A stretch of DNA of 64,000 nucleotides from Clostridia bacterium (GTDB taxonomy: Bacteria; Bacillota; Clostridia; Christensenellales; Aristaeellaceae), in NCBI GenBank assembly GCA_017397765.1, contig JAFQIB010000057.1, forward strand, positions 1 through 64,000, in the 5' to 3' direction. Below the pieces are notes generated by a model. That model made no database searches, was not told where the DNA came from, and saw only the letters and a list, made by a program, of their open reading frames with translations. The translations under genes and the position numbers were made by a program. Below, piece after piece: positions 16,368 through 24,440 of this stretch (the first letter of the stretch is position 1; each line of letters begins with the position of its first letter).

Positions 16368-17912
16368 TCAGCGACCGGTGGTGTAGATCTTCTTTTCGGC
16401 GGGACGCTCCTTGGCCTTGTCTGCTTCGGCGGCGTTTTTGCGGGCGGCCTCCTTGTCGGCGGCCATTTCCTCCACGGTCTTGGTGTGCAGCCGGGCAGCG
16501 CCCTCGGTCACGATGGGCGGGATGAGGGCGCCCTCTGCCTCCGCCTTGGCCCAGCGCGCCTTCGCACGCTCAATTTCTTCGGCGTACTGGGGCAGCCATT
16601 CGGCCTGGGCGATCAGCATCTCATCCACCATCTGCCAGATCTCCTCGGTGTTGCAGACCGCGCCCACCAGCGGGTCCATCATCATGGCCTGACGGAGCAG
16701 GTTGATATCCGCATGGGCGGCAGCCTCCACGGCTAGCCGCTGCACGGTGATGTTGCTCTGGCAGCAGGCGGCGCAGCCCAGGGGCAGATCACCCAGCACG
16801 GGGGTATTGATGCCGAAGGTATCCACAAAGCCGGGCACCTCGACGATGCAGTCGTCCGGCAAATTGGTGATGACGCCGTTGTTCACCACGTTGAAGTGAC
16901 CGCGGTAGACCCGACCGGTCTCGATGGACTCGATGATCCAGCTGCCGTGCTCCTGGGAACGGTTTTCGGCAGCGTATACCTTGGGCGGCTCCTTGAGCCA
17001 GTTGGGGAAGTCGGTCTCGAACCAGTTGCGGCCCTCGGTGCAGACCCGCAGATAGCCGCCGGTCTCGCCGTTGATCCACACGCCCAGGTCGATCCAGCGG
17101 CGGATCTCGTCGGGGCGCTTGCGGTACCAGGCGACATACTCGGACAGATGGCCGTTGGACTCGGTGGAGAAATAGCCGAAGCGCTTCATCATGTCGATGC
17201 GGACCTTCTCGGTCTGGGAGAACTCCGGATGGGCCTCCAGGGCTGCCAGCAGCTTGCCGTTGAGCTCCTCGCCGTCGTGCTTGACGGACAGGTACCAGGT
17301 CATGTGGTTGATGCCGGCGCAGACGATGTCGATCTCTTCCTGCTTGTAGCCCAGGACGGAGGCGATCAGCGCATGGCCGCCCTGCACGCCGTGGCAAAGG
17401 CCTACGGTGGGGACGCCGCCGTATTTGTTGCAGTACCAGGTGACCATGGCGTTGGGGTTGGTGTAGTTCAGCAGCATGCAGCCGGGCGCGGCCACCTCGC
17501 GGATATCGCGACACATGCCCTCCAGCATGGCGATGTCGCGCTGGGCATACATGATACCGCCGGCGCACAGGGTGTCGCCCACGCACTGATCCACGCCGTA
17601 TTTGAGGGGGATGTTCACGTCCAGCTCAAAGGCGTCCAGGAGGCCAATGCGGGCGCAGTCGATGACGTACTTGGCGTCCTTCAGGGCCTCGCGGCGGTCC
17701 AGGGTCGCCTGGATGCGGATATCCAGCCCGTTGGCCTCGATATCCCGCTGGCAGAGCTGATAGACCATGTCCAGATTGCGGGGGTTGATGTCCATGAAGG
17801 CGACCTCGATCTCCCGGAACTCCGGCACCGCCAGCAAGTCTGCGAGCAAGCCGCGGGTGAAGCCGATGGAGCCTGCGCCGATAAAGGCGACCTTGAACTT
17901 CTTCTGATTCAT
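16368..17912 (-). CDS. Glycoside hydrolase family 4 (alpha-galactosidase/-glucosidase/-galacturonidase type)
   Basis: The 514-residue protein has the NAD-binding Rossmann start KVAFIGAGSIGFTRGLLADLL. GH4 landmarks follow: LLNYTNPNAMVTWYCNK, GLCHGVQGG (metal-ligand Cys and nearby His) and GINHMTWYLSV (metal His). GH4 enzymes use NAD+ and Mn2+ and a redox-elimination mechanism. Sequence around the metal site suits unphosphorylated alpha-galactosides or galacturonides more than 6-phospho substrates, but this is not certain. The last about 60 residues form a charged extension rich in Lys/Glu/Ala (KEAARKNAAEADKAKERPAEKK) not usual for the family. The start at 17912 has AAAGGAG upstream. Confidence 0.92.
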   Translation of the reverse strand: MNQKKFKVAFIGAGSIGFTRGLLADLLAVPEFREIEVAFMDINPRNLDMVYQLCQRDIEANGLDIRIQATLDRREALKDAKYVIDCARIGLLDAFELDVNIPLKYGVDQCVGDTLCAGGIMYAQRDIAMLEGMCRDIREVAAPGCMLLNYTNPNAMVTWYCNKYGGVPTVGLCHGVQGGHALIASVLGYKQEEIDIVCAGINHMTWYLSVKHDGEELNGKLLAALEAHPEFSQTEKVRIDMMKRFGYFSTESNGHLSEYVAWYRKRPDEIRRWIDLGVWINGETGGYLRVCTEGRNWFETDFPNWLKEPPKVYAAENRSQEHGSWIIESIETGRVYRGHFNVVNNGVITNLPDDCIVEVPGFVDTFGINTPVLGDLPLGCAACCQSNITVQRLAVEAAAHADINLLRQAMMMDPLVGAVCNTEEIWQMVDEMLIAQAEWLPQYAEEIERAKARWAKAEAEGALIPPIVTEGAARLHTKTVEEMAADKEAARKNAAEADKAKERPAEKKIYTTGR

Positions 17913-17953
17913 ATGCACTTTCTCCTTTGCCGGAATGCAGCATTGACAGGAAC

Positions 17954-17982
17954 ATCGTACCATGCCGCAGTGATCTTGGCAA
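17954..17982 (-). promoter_or_regulatory. Promoter of the GH4 gene
   Basis: On the minus strand TTGCCA (17982-17977), a 17-bp spacer and TACGAT (17959-17954). It is divergent from the plus-strand promoter at 18034. Confidence 0.65.
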
Positions 17983-18033
17983 GGGGGAAATGGCACGGCA
18001 GATGAGAATCCCATGAAAACCGCCGCTTCCGCC

Positions 18034-18062
18034 TTGCCCCGGGTGGAAAACTATGCTACAAT
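18034..18062 (+). promoter_or_regulatory. Promoter of the ABC exporter gene
   Basis: TTGCCC (18034-18039), a 17-bp spacer and TACAAT (18057-18062), 40 bp before the start codon. Confidence 0.65.
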
Positions 18063-18101
18063 AACCGCGATGCAGTTTATAGAAACAGGAGTACCAATGC
18101 C

Positions 18102-19868
18102 ATGGAAAAGCAATCCCGTACCCTGCCCACCGGCACGCTGGTGAAGCGGTTCCTGCCGTATTTTGCAAAGCATAAGAAGACGGTGGCCTTCGACCTGCTC
18201 TGCGCGGCGCTCACCACCGTGTGCGAGCTGGTGCTGCCCATGATCGTCCGGACGATCACGGACAAGGCCACCACCGATATTTCCGCGCTGACGGTGCGGT
18301 TCGTGCTGATGATGGGCGGCTTTTATCTGCTGCTGCGCATCATCGACGCGGCGGCGAACTACTTCATGCAGTCCGTGGGCCACATCATGGGCTCCCAGAT
18401 GGAAACGGACATGCGCCAGGATCTGTTCCACCATGTGCAGAAGCTGAGCTTCAGCTTCTATTCCGAGGCGAAGGTGGGCCAGATCATGGCCCGCATCACC
18501 TCCGACCTGTTCCAGGTGACGGAGTTTGCGCACCACTGCCCGGAGGAGTTCTTCATCGCAGGCATCAAAATCGTGGTGTCCTTCACGGTGCTGTGCGGCA
18601 TGAACGTGCCGCTGACGCTGCTGGTCTTTGCGGTGCTGCCCTTCATGCTGATGGCATCCTATCACTTCAACGGCAAGATGCGCCGGGTGATGCGGGCGCG
18701 CAACAAGCAGGTGGGCGAGATCAACGCCCAGGTGGAGGATTCCCTGCTGGGCATCCGGGTGGTGAAGTCCTTCGCCAACGAGGGCATCGAGGAGGAGAAG
18801 TTCCACAAGGGCAATTTGCGCTTCCTGGAGCTGAAGGCCGAGTCCTATAAGGTCATGGCCCAGTTCGGCACCTCCAACCGCATCTTCGACGGCCTGATGT
18901 ACATCATCGTCGTCATGGCGGGCGCAATCCTCATGGGCAAGGGGAAGCTGACCGTGGCGGATTTCACCGCCTATATGCTTTATGCCACGGTGCTGCTCAA
19001 CTCCATCCGCCGCATCGTGGAATTCACCGAGCAGTTCCAGCAGGGCATGACCGGCATCGAGCGCTTCTTTGAGGTGGTGGATGCACCCATCGACATCACC
19101 GATGCGCCGGATGCAAAGGACATCGGCCCCGTCCGCGGCGCGGTGACCTTCGACAACGTCTCCTTCCATTACGGCGACGACAACACCGAGGTGCTTCACG
19201 GCCTGAACCTGCAGGTGGAGCCGGGGCAGTCCATCGCGCTGGTGGGCCCCTCCGGCGCGGGCAAGACCACCCTGTGCAACCTGCTGCCCCGCTTCTACGA
19301 TGTGACTGGCGGCCGCATCCTCATCGACGGGCAGGATATCCGCACCGTGACGCAGAAGAGTTTGCGCGAGGCCATCGGCGTGGTGCAGCAGGATGTGTAC
19401 CTCTTTGCCGGCACGGTGTATGAGAACATCGCCTACGGCAAGCCGGGGGCAACGCTGGAGGAGGTCATCGAGGCGGCGAAGCTGGCCGGCGCGCATGAGT
19501 TCATTTCCGCGCTCCCCGATGGCTACCATACCTATACCGGCGAGCGCGGCGTGCGCCTCTCCGGCGGCCAGAAGCAGCGCATTTCCATCGCCCGCGTGTT
19601 CCTGAAGAACCCGCCCATCCTCATCCTGGACGAGGCCACCTCCGCGCTGGACAACGAATCCGAGCATATCGTCCAGCAGAGCCTGGAGAAGCTGGCCCGC
19701 GGCCGCACCGTCTTCACCATCGCCCACCGCCTGACCACCATCAAGGGCGCGGACGTGATCTGGGTGCTGACAGAGAATGGCGTGGAGGAAATGGGCGACC
19801 ACAAGACCCTTATCGAAAAGGGCGGCATCTACGCCGGGCTGTATGCCATGTATACCAGCGACCGTTAA
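18102..19868 (+). CDS. ABC exporter half-transporter (permease-ATPase fusion)
   Basis: The 588-residue protein has a six-helix exporter membrane domain (about 1-320) followed by an ATPase domain: Walker A GPSGAGKTTLC, Q-loop VQQDVYLFAGTV, signature LSGGQKQRISIARVF, Walker B ILILDEATSALD and switch AHRLTTIKGAD. It belongs to the MsbA/multidrug/lipid exporter type and should act as a homodimer, since no second half-transporter lies beside it. ACAGGAG precedes the ATG. It may begin an operon with the GNAT-ManA fusion 51 bp downstream. Substrate unknown. Confidence 0.95.
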   Translation: MEKQSRTLPTGTLVKRFLPYFAKHKKTVAFDLLCAALTTVCELVLPMIVRTITDKATTDISALTVRFVLMMGGFYLLLRIIDAAANYFMQSVGHIMGSQMETDMRQDLFHHVQKLSFSFYSEAKVGQIMARITSDLFQVTEFAHHCPEEFFIAGIKIVVSFTVLCGMNVPLTLLVFAVLPFMLMASYHFNGKMRRVMRARNKQVGEINAQVEDSLLGIRVVKSFANEGIEEEKFHKGNLRFLELKAESYKVMAQFGTSNRIFDGLMYIIVVMAGAILMGKGKLTVADFTAYMLYATVLLNSIRRIVEFTEQFQQGMTGIERFFEVVDAPIDITDAPDAKDIGPVRGAVTFDNVSFHYGDDNTEVLHGLNLQVEPGQSIALVGPSGAGKTTLCNLLPRFYDVTGGRILIDGQDIRTVTQKSLREAIGVVQQDVYLFAGTVYENIAYGKPGATLEEVIEAAKLAGAHEFISALPDGYHTYTGERGVRLSGGQKQRISIARVFLKNPPILILDEATSALDNESEHIVQQSLEKLARGRTVFTIAHRLTTIKGADVIWVLTENGVEEMGDHKTLIEKGGIYAGLYAMYTSDR

Positions 19869-19919
19869 ATCATGACTGGGACGCTTTGACCTCTCATGAC
19901 AAATAAAGGAGGACTCTCC

Positions 19920-21371
19920 ATGCTTCTCACCAAAGCCACGCAAGCCGATTTTACCCCTGTCTGTGCCTTGTACCGGGCTGTCTGCGCAGCGATGAACGCT
20001 GCAGGTAACGACCAGTGGGTGTGGGGCGAATACCCCAATGAGGACTTTCTGCGCAAGACCCTGGACGCAGATACGCTGTTTGTCGCCCGGGAGGACGACA
20101 GGCTCCTGTGCGCTGTGACCGTCGATACCAATTTCGATCCCGAGTATGCCCAGGTGAACTGGCTCTTCGGCACGAAGCCGGGCGCGTTCCACCGCCTGGC
20201 CATTGCGCCGGAAGCGCAGGGCAGGGGCCTGGGCAGGAAGATCATTGCGGATATTTGCGGGATCCTGCGGGCCCAGGGCTGCGATGTGCTGCGCATTGAC
20301 ACCTATTCCCCCAATGAGAATGCACAGAAGCTCTATGCCGCCATCGGCATGCGCAAGGCGGGCGAGGTGCGCTTCTTCCACCGGGAGCAGCCCTTCTATT
20401 GCTTTGAGCTGCCCCTGACGGAGGACTGCCCGATGCTGCCCCTGACCATGCATCCCGCCTTCCGCGGCGGCAAGCTGACCCCCTGGGGCGGCGACAAGCT
20501 GCGCACGGTCTACGGCAAGCCCATCGCGGAGGTGCCCACCGGCGAAAGCCTTGAAGTCAGCTGCATCCCCGGCCTGGAGTCCGTGGACGATGCCGGCGTG
20601 AAGCTGCCCGAGCTGATCGAAAAGTACGGCGCGCGCTTCGCCGGCAAGTATGCGGGGGAAACCTTCCCGCTGCTGCTGAAGTTCATTGATGCGGCGGAGA
20701 GCCTCTCCGTGCAGGTGCACCCGGACGATCCCTACGCCGGCGCCAACGAGAACGGCAAGCTGGGCAAGACCGAGGCCTGGCTCATCCTGGACGCGCCCGC
20801 GGGCAGTCAGCTGGTCTACGGCATCAAGGCCGGCACGTCCCTGGCGGCGCTGCGCACGGCCTGCGAAGCCGGTGCGGCGGTGGAGCCCCTCCTGCGCCGG
20901 GTGGACGTGAAGCCCGGCGACGTATGCTTCATCCCGGCGGGCTGCGTGCATGCCATCGGCGCGGGGATCATGCTCTATGAGATCCAGCAGTCCTCCGACG
21001 TGACCTACCGCTTCTATGACTGGGATCGGGTGGACAAGAATGGCAACCGCCGCGAGCTGCACATCGACAGGGCGCTGGACGTGACCGACCTGGAATTCAC
21101 CCTCGATCCCATCCCTGCGCCGGACGCGCCCGTTGCCCGCGTGCTGGACGAAACCTACTTCACCCTCGACCTGATGAAGGTCAGTGCGGAGCAGGCAGTG
21201 CCTGCGATCAACCACTTCGGCATGCTGACGGTGCTGGAGGGCGAAATGTCCCTTTGCTGGCAGGGCGGCTGCCGCAAGCTGGCAAAGGGCGAGAGCCTCT
21301 ATGTGCCCGCCGCCGCACCGGCGCTGACCCTCAAGGGCACCGGCCGCGCAGCCCTCTCCATGCCGCAGTAA
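19920..21371 (+). CDS. GNAT acetyltransferase fused to mannose-6-phosphate isomerase
   Basis: The 483-residue protein joins two enzymes in one frame. Residues about 1-165 are a GNAT N-acetyltransferase with the acetyl-CoA loop RLAIAPEAQGRGLGRKII and a typical C-terminal strand (DTYSPNENAQKLYAAIGM). Residues about 175-483 are a short class I phosphomannose isomerase of the Bacillus ManA type: SVQVHPDDPYA (zinc ligands Gln and His), KTEAWLILDA (Glu) and PAGCVHAIGAG (His). The ManA part interconverts mannose-6-P and fructose-6-P. The start at 19920 has AAAGGAGG upstream. The acceptor of the GNAT part is unknown. No stop or frame slip separates the two parts. Confidence 0.88.
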   Translation: MLLTKATQADFTPVCALYRAVCAAMNAAGNDQWVWGEYPNEDFLRKTLDADTLFVAREDDRLLCAVTVDTNFDPEYAQVNWLFGTKPGAFHRLAIAPEAQGRGLGRKIIADICGILRAQGCDVLRIDTYSPNENAQKLYAAIGMRKAGEVRFFHREQPFYCFELPLTEDCPMLPLTMHPAFRGGKLTPWGGDKLRTVYGKPIAEVPTGESLEVSCIPGLESVDDAGVKLPELIEKYGARFAGKYAGETFPLLLKFIDAAESLSVQVHPDDPYAGANENGKLGKTEAWLILDAPAGSQLVYGIKAGTSLAALRTACEAGAAVEPLLRRVDVKPGDVCFIPAGCVHAIGAGIMLYEIQQSSDVTYRFYDWDRVDKNGNRRELHIDRALDVTDLEFTLDPIPAPDAPVARVLDETYFTLDLMKVSAEQAVPAINHFGMLTVLEGEMSLCWQGGCRKLAKGESLYVPAAAPALTLKGTGRAALSMPQ

Positions 21372-21387
21372 ATATCAGGAAATAGAA

Positions 21388-21801
21388 ATGAAAGAACTGT
21401 TGTCAAAGCTCAAGGAAAATCTGACCGGGGACAAGCTGAAGCAGAACCTGAAAAAGACGCTGCAGTTCATCGCCAATCCCCGTTTGCTCCTGTGCTGGCT
21501 GGTGGCATGGGTGATCACCAACGGCTGGTCCTACATCCTCTTCGGGATCGGCACCTATTATGAGATCGAGTGGATGATCGGCGTGGCGGGGGCGTATCTG
21601 GCGTTCCTGTGGCTGCCGATCTCCCCGGAAAAGCTGGTGACGGCGGCGATTGCCATTGCGCTGCTGCGCTGGCTGTTCCCCAGTGACCAGAAGACCCTGG
21701 CCGTGCTGCGCGGCTGGTATGAAAAGGCGAAGGCTGCCGTCCATACCTGCCGGGAGAAAAAAGCGGCCGAAAGGGCGGCGGAGCGCGAAGAGAACAGCTG
21801 A
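21388..21801 (+). CDS. Small membrane protein of unknown function
   Basis: A 137-residue protein with a basic amphipathic N terminus (KELLSKLKENLTGDKLKQNLKKT), about three hydrophobic helices (33-54, 60-80, 85-105) and a charged C-terminal helix rich in Lys, Glu and Arg. It follows the GNAT-ManA fusion by 16 bp and is probably in the same transcript. The topology recalls small scaffold-like clostridial membrane proteins, but I do not recognise the family. Confidence 0.78.
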   Translation: MKELLSKLKENLTGDKLKQNLKKTLQFIANPRLLLCWLVAWVITNGWSYILFGIGTYYEIEWMIGVAGAYLAFLWLPISPEKLVTAAIAIALLRWLFPSDQKTLAVLRGWYEKAKAAVHTCREKKAAERAAEREENS

Positions 21802-21877
21802 TTCATGCTGCCTTCACATTTGCCCCGTATGCTGATGCGGCATGCCCTGTCAAATCCATCTGAAAGGAAGACCTCCG

Positions 21878-22798
21878 ATGCGACCTGTGATTCCCGCCTA
21901 TGAGTTCCGCCGGCGCGCCCGCGAGGCGATGAAGCCGGTGATGAACGTATTCATCCTGGTGACGCTCATTGCCATGCTGCCCGGCCTGATCGGCAATATC
22001 CTGACGATCCTGACCGACAGCGATCCTTCCGCTGCGCTGATGGAATTGTACACGGAGGAAAGAATGACTGCCGTGCTCGGCCAGGATGCTGCTGCATCTG
22101 ACGCGGCGGTGGCGGAGATCAGCGGCGGCATGGGGAAGTTCCTGCAGGAAAAGTGGCCCTTCATGGCGCTGAACCTGATGATCACGCTGCTCTTTGGCCC
22201 GGTGCTCGGCCTGGGCTTCCATCATGCCTGCCTGCGGGTCATCCGCCGTCAGGAGATCTCTGTGGGCACGGTGCTGGAGCGGCTGCCCCTGTTTTTCAAG
22301 GCCATCGGGCTGGAAGTGACGGTGGCTCTGAAGATCTTCCTGTGGATGCTGCCGGGCCTCCTGCTGACCATGGCGGCGGCAGTGGTGATCCTCCTGGAGC
22401 CGACGGTGGGCGCGCTGCTGCTGGTGGCAGCCATGGCGGTCTATATCGTGCTGATGGTCCGGGCCATGTTCCGCTACCACCTGGCGCCCTATATCATCGC
22501 GGACGAACCGGCGTGCGGCATCCGCGCCGCCATCCGCCGCAGCGCGCAGGTGATGAAGGGCCGGAAGCTGGAGCTCTTCGGGCTGCAGCTGTCCTTTGTC
22601 GGCTGGCGGCTGCTGCTGTCCATGGGACAGACGCTGCTGCTGGGGATGCTCGGCTCCGTGCTGGGCATGGCGCTGGGCATGTTTGCATCCGTGTTCCTCC
22701 AGATGTACATGTATCTGGCGGAGGCCTCCTTCTATCAGGCCTATGCGGTGGGCCCTGTGGAGGCACAGATGCCGGAAGCGGAAGACCTGGCTGACTGA
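21878..22798 (+). CDS. DUF975-family integral membrane protein
   Basis: A 306-residue protein with about six membrane helices. Family features are the N-terminal EFRRRAREAMKPVMN, the central VRAMFRYHLAPYIIADEP, and the block IRRSAQVMKGRKLELFGLQLSFVGWRLL, which matches the DUF975 pattern of lapyii..., S..mM.G.k..lF.L.lSF.gW. Function is unknown. The start at 21878 has GAAAGGAAG upstream. It ends the run of co-directional genes beginning at 18102. A second, more divergent relative lies at 57348. Confidence 0.88.
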   Translation: MRPVIPAYEFRRRAREAMKPVMNVFILVTLIAMLPGLIGNILTILTDSDPSAALMELYTEERMTAVLGQDAAASDAAVAEISGGMGKFLQEKWPFMALNLMITLLFGPVLGLGFHHACLRVIRRQEISVGTVLERLPLFFKAIGLEVTVALKIFLWMLPGLLLTMAAAVVILLEPTVGALLLVAAMAVYIVLMVRAMFRYHLAPYIIADEPACGIRAAIRRSAQVMKGRKLELFGLQLSFVGWRLLLSMGQTLLLGMLGSVLGMALGMFASVFLQMYMYLAEASFYQAYAVGPVEAQMPEAEDLAD

Positions 22799-22832
22799 AA
22801 TGACGGAATGTTGCCATAAAAATGCATAATTA

Positions 22833-22877
22833 CCCGGACGGAAATCGGGAAATCCCGGATGCCGTCCGGGGTTTTTG
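22833..22877 (+). terminator. Rho-independent terminator after the DUF975 gene
   Basis: CCCGGACGG (22833-22841) pairs with CCGTCCGGG (22862-22870), with an internal ATCGGGA/TCCCGGAT stem, then GTTTTT. Confidence 0.9.
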
Positions 22878-22918
22878 CAGGATGATCCTGCACGAATTGC
22901 ATTTTTTCTGCATTTTGC

Positions 22919-22947
22919 TTGATTTTGATAGGGGCGGGCAGTATAAT
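22919..22947 (+). promoter_or_regulatory. Strong sigma-A promoter of the aminotransferase gene
   Basis: TTGATT (22919-22924), a 17-bp spacer and a perfect TATAAT (22942-22947). Confidence 0.8.
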
Positions 22948-23021
22948 GGAGCACATCAGCTGCTTCGGCTGTCCTGCTTTTTGCAGGAGATGTCAGAGTA
23001 TCATGCAGGAGGTCTTCTGTT

Positions 23022-24233
23022 ATGTCACTTGCAGTTTCCCATCGCTGTCAGGCGATTGCTCCCTCTCCCACGCTGGCCATCGACGCGCGTGCCAAGGAAA
23101 TGAAGGCGCGGGGCGTGGATGTGATCGGCTTCGGCGCGGGCGAGCCGGATTTCCCCACGCCGGCCCATATTATTGAAGCGGCCAAGGAAGCGCTGGACAA
23201 GGGCATGACCCGTTATACCCCGGCCTCCGGCACCTTCGAGCTGCGCAAGGCCATCTGCGACAAGCTGGAGCGGGATAACGACCTCTTCTACAAGCCCCAG
23301 GACATCGTCGTGTCCTCCGGCGCCAAGCACAGCCTGTACAACATCTTCCAGGCCATTATCGATCCGGGCGACGAGGTGCTGATCCCCACGCCCTGCTGGG
23401 TCTCCTATCCTGAGATGGTGCGCATGGCCGGCGGCGTGCCGGTATATATTCCTACGGATGAATCCACCGACTTCATCCCCACCAAGAAGGATATCGCCTC
23501 CCGCGTCACCCGCCGCACCAAGGCGATGATCATCACCAGCCCCTCCAACCCCAACGGCAGCATCTGGCCTGAGGACATGCTGCGCTTTGTGGCGGATCTG
23601 GCAGTGAGCCATCCCTTCTATGTGGTGTCCGACGAGATCTACGAGAAGCTGATCTATGATGGCAGGAAGCATTTCTCCATCGCCAACTGCTCGGAGGAGA
23701 TCAAGAACCAGACCTTCGTGGTCAACGGCATGTCCAAGGCCTACGCCATGACCGGCTGGCGCATCGGCTATGTGGCCGGCCCCCTGCAGGAGATCAAGGC
23801 CATGACCTCCTTCCAGTCCCACGCGACCTCCAATGCCAATGCCATTGCCCAGTATGCGGCGATGAAGGCCCTGGAGAGCGGCGACGAGTGCATCACGCCC
23901 ATGGTGGCCGAATTCCAGGCCCGCCGCGACGCGATGGTGGAGAAGATCAACCAGATTCCCGGCCTGTCCTGCCGCAAGCCCCAGGGCGCCTTCTACATCA
24001 TGCTGAACATCAAGCAGATCTTCGGCAAGAGCTACAACGGCCGCGTGATTGAGACCTCCAAGACCTTTGCCGAGCTGCTGCTGGCGGAGAAGCATGTGGC
24101 GGTCGTGCCCGGCATTGCCTTTGAAGCCGAGGGCTTCTGCCGCCTGAGCTACGCCTGCTCCATGGAGCACTGCATGGAGGGCCTCAACCGCATCGAGGCC
24201 TTCGTCAACGAACTGACCGACGCGCCCTGGTAA
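23022..24233 (+). CDS. PLP-dependent aminotransferase, class I (aspartate aminotransferase type)
   Basis: A 403-residue fold-type I aminotransferase. Landmarks are the N-terminal IGFGAGEPDFPTPAHI, the substrate-binding TSPSNPNGS, the YVVSDEIYEKL aspartate that contacts the PLP nitrogen, and the Schiff-base lysine in NGMSKAYAMTGWRIGY. The C-terminal FCRLSYACSME supplies the carboxylate-binding Arg. This matches the clostridial/Bacillus AspB group, making oxaloacetate from aspartate or the reverse. GGAGG precedes the ATG. A 2-IPMS/Re-citrate-synthase-like gene follows in the same direction, so the pair may join aspartate, oxaloacetate and 2-oxo-acid metabolism. Confidence 0.93.
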   Translation: MSLAVSHRCQAIAPSPTLAIDARAKEMKARGVDVIGFGAGEPDFPTPAHIIEAAKEALDKGMTRYTPASGTFELRKAICDKLERDNDLFYKPQDIVVSSGAKHSLYNIFQAIIDPGDEVLIPTPCWVSYPEMVRMAGGVPVYIPTDESTDFIPTKKDIASRVTRRTKAMIITSPSNPNGSIWPEDMLRFVADLAVSHPFYVVSDEIYEKLIYDGRKHFSIANCSEEIKNQTFVVNGMSKAYAMTGWRIGYVAGPLQEIKAMTSFQSHATSNANAIAQYAAMKALESGDECITPMVAEFQARRDAMVEKINQIPGLSCRKPQGAFYIMLNIKQIFGKSYNGRVIETSKTFAELLLAEKHVAVVPGIAFEAEGFCRLSYACSMEHCMEGLNRIEAFVNELTDAPW

Positions 24234-24440
24234 GCCTTGCCGGGGAGTGCCGGGGAGCCCCCGGCGGGGCGGCACGCGTTTGGGGCAGGATTTCTTTCCT
24301 GAGGACCTGACGCGGGCGGCCTGGGGCTGATGCCGCAGTCGGCTTTCCGCGCCCTCATGGCGCGGGCTGCACGGCTGGGTGAAACCGTGGCGGGCATGCC
24401 CGACTGCCTTTCCTACACGATCAAACGGAGGAACCTTTTC

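Noticed and set aside
18051..21215. Very long antisense open frame opposite the ABC exporter and GNAT-ManA genes
   Set aside because: It has no ribosome binding site or recognisable domain and has the His/Gln/Gly/Val-rich composition produced by reading high-GC genes backwards. Similar frames at 23025-26180, 44345-48136 and 49597-52461 are rejected for the same reason.
22954..23021. Riboswitch or T-box in the leader of the aminotransferase gene
   Set aside because: The leader is about 70 nt with only short hairpins; no known motif or terminator is present.
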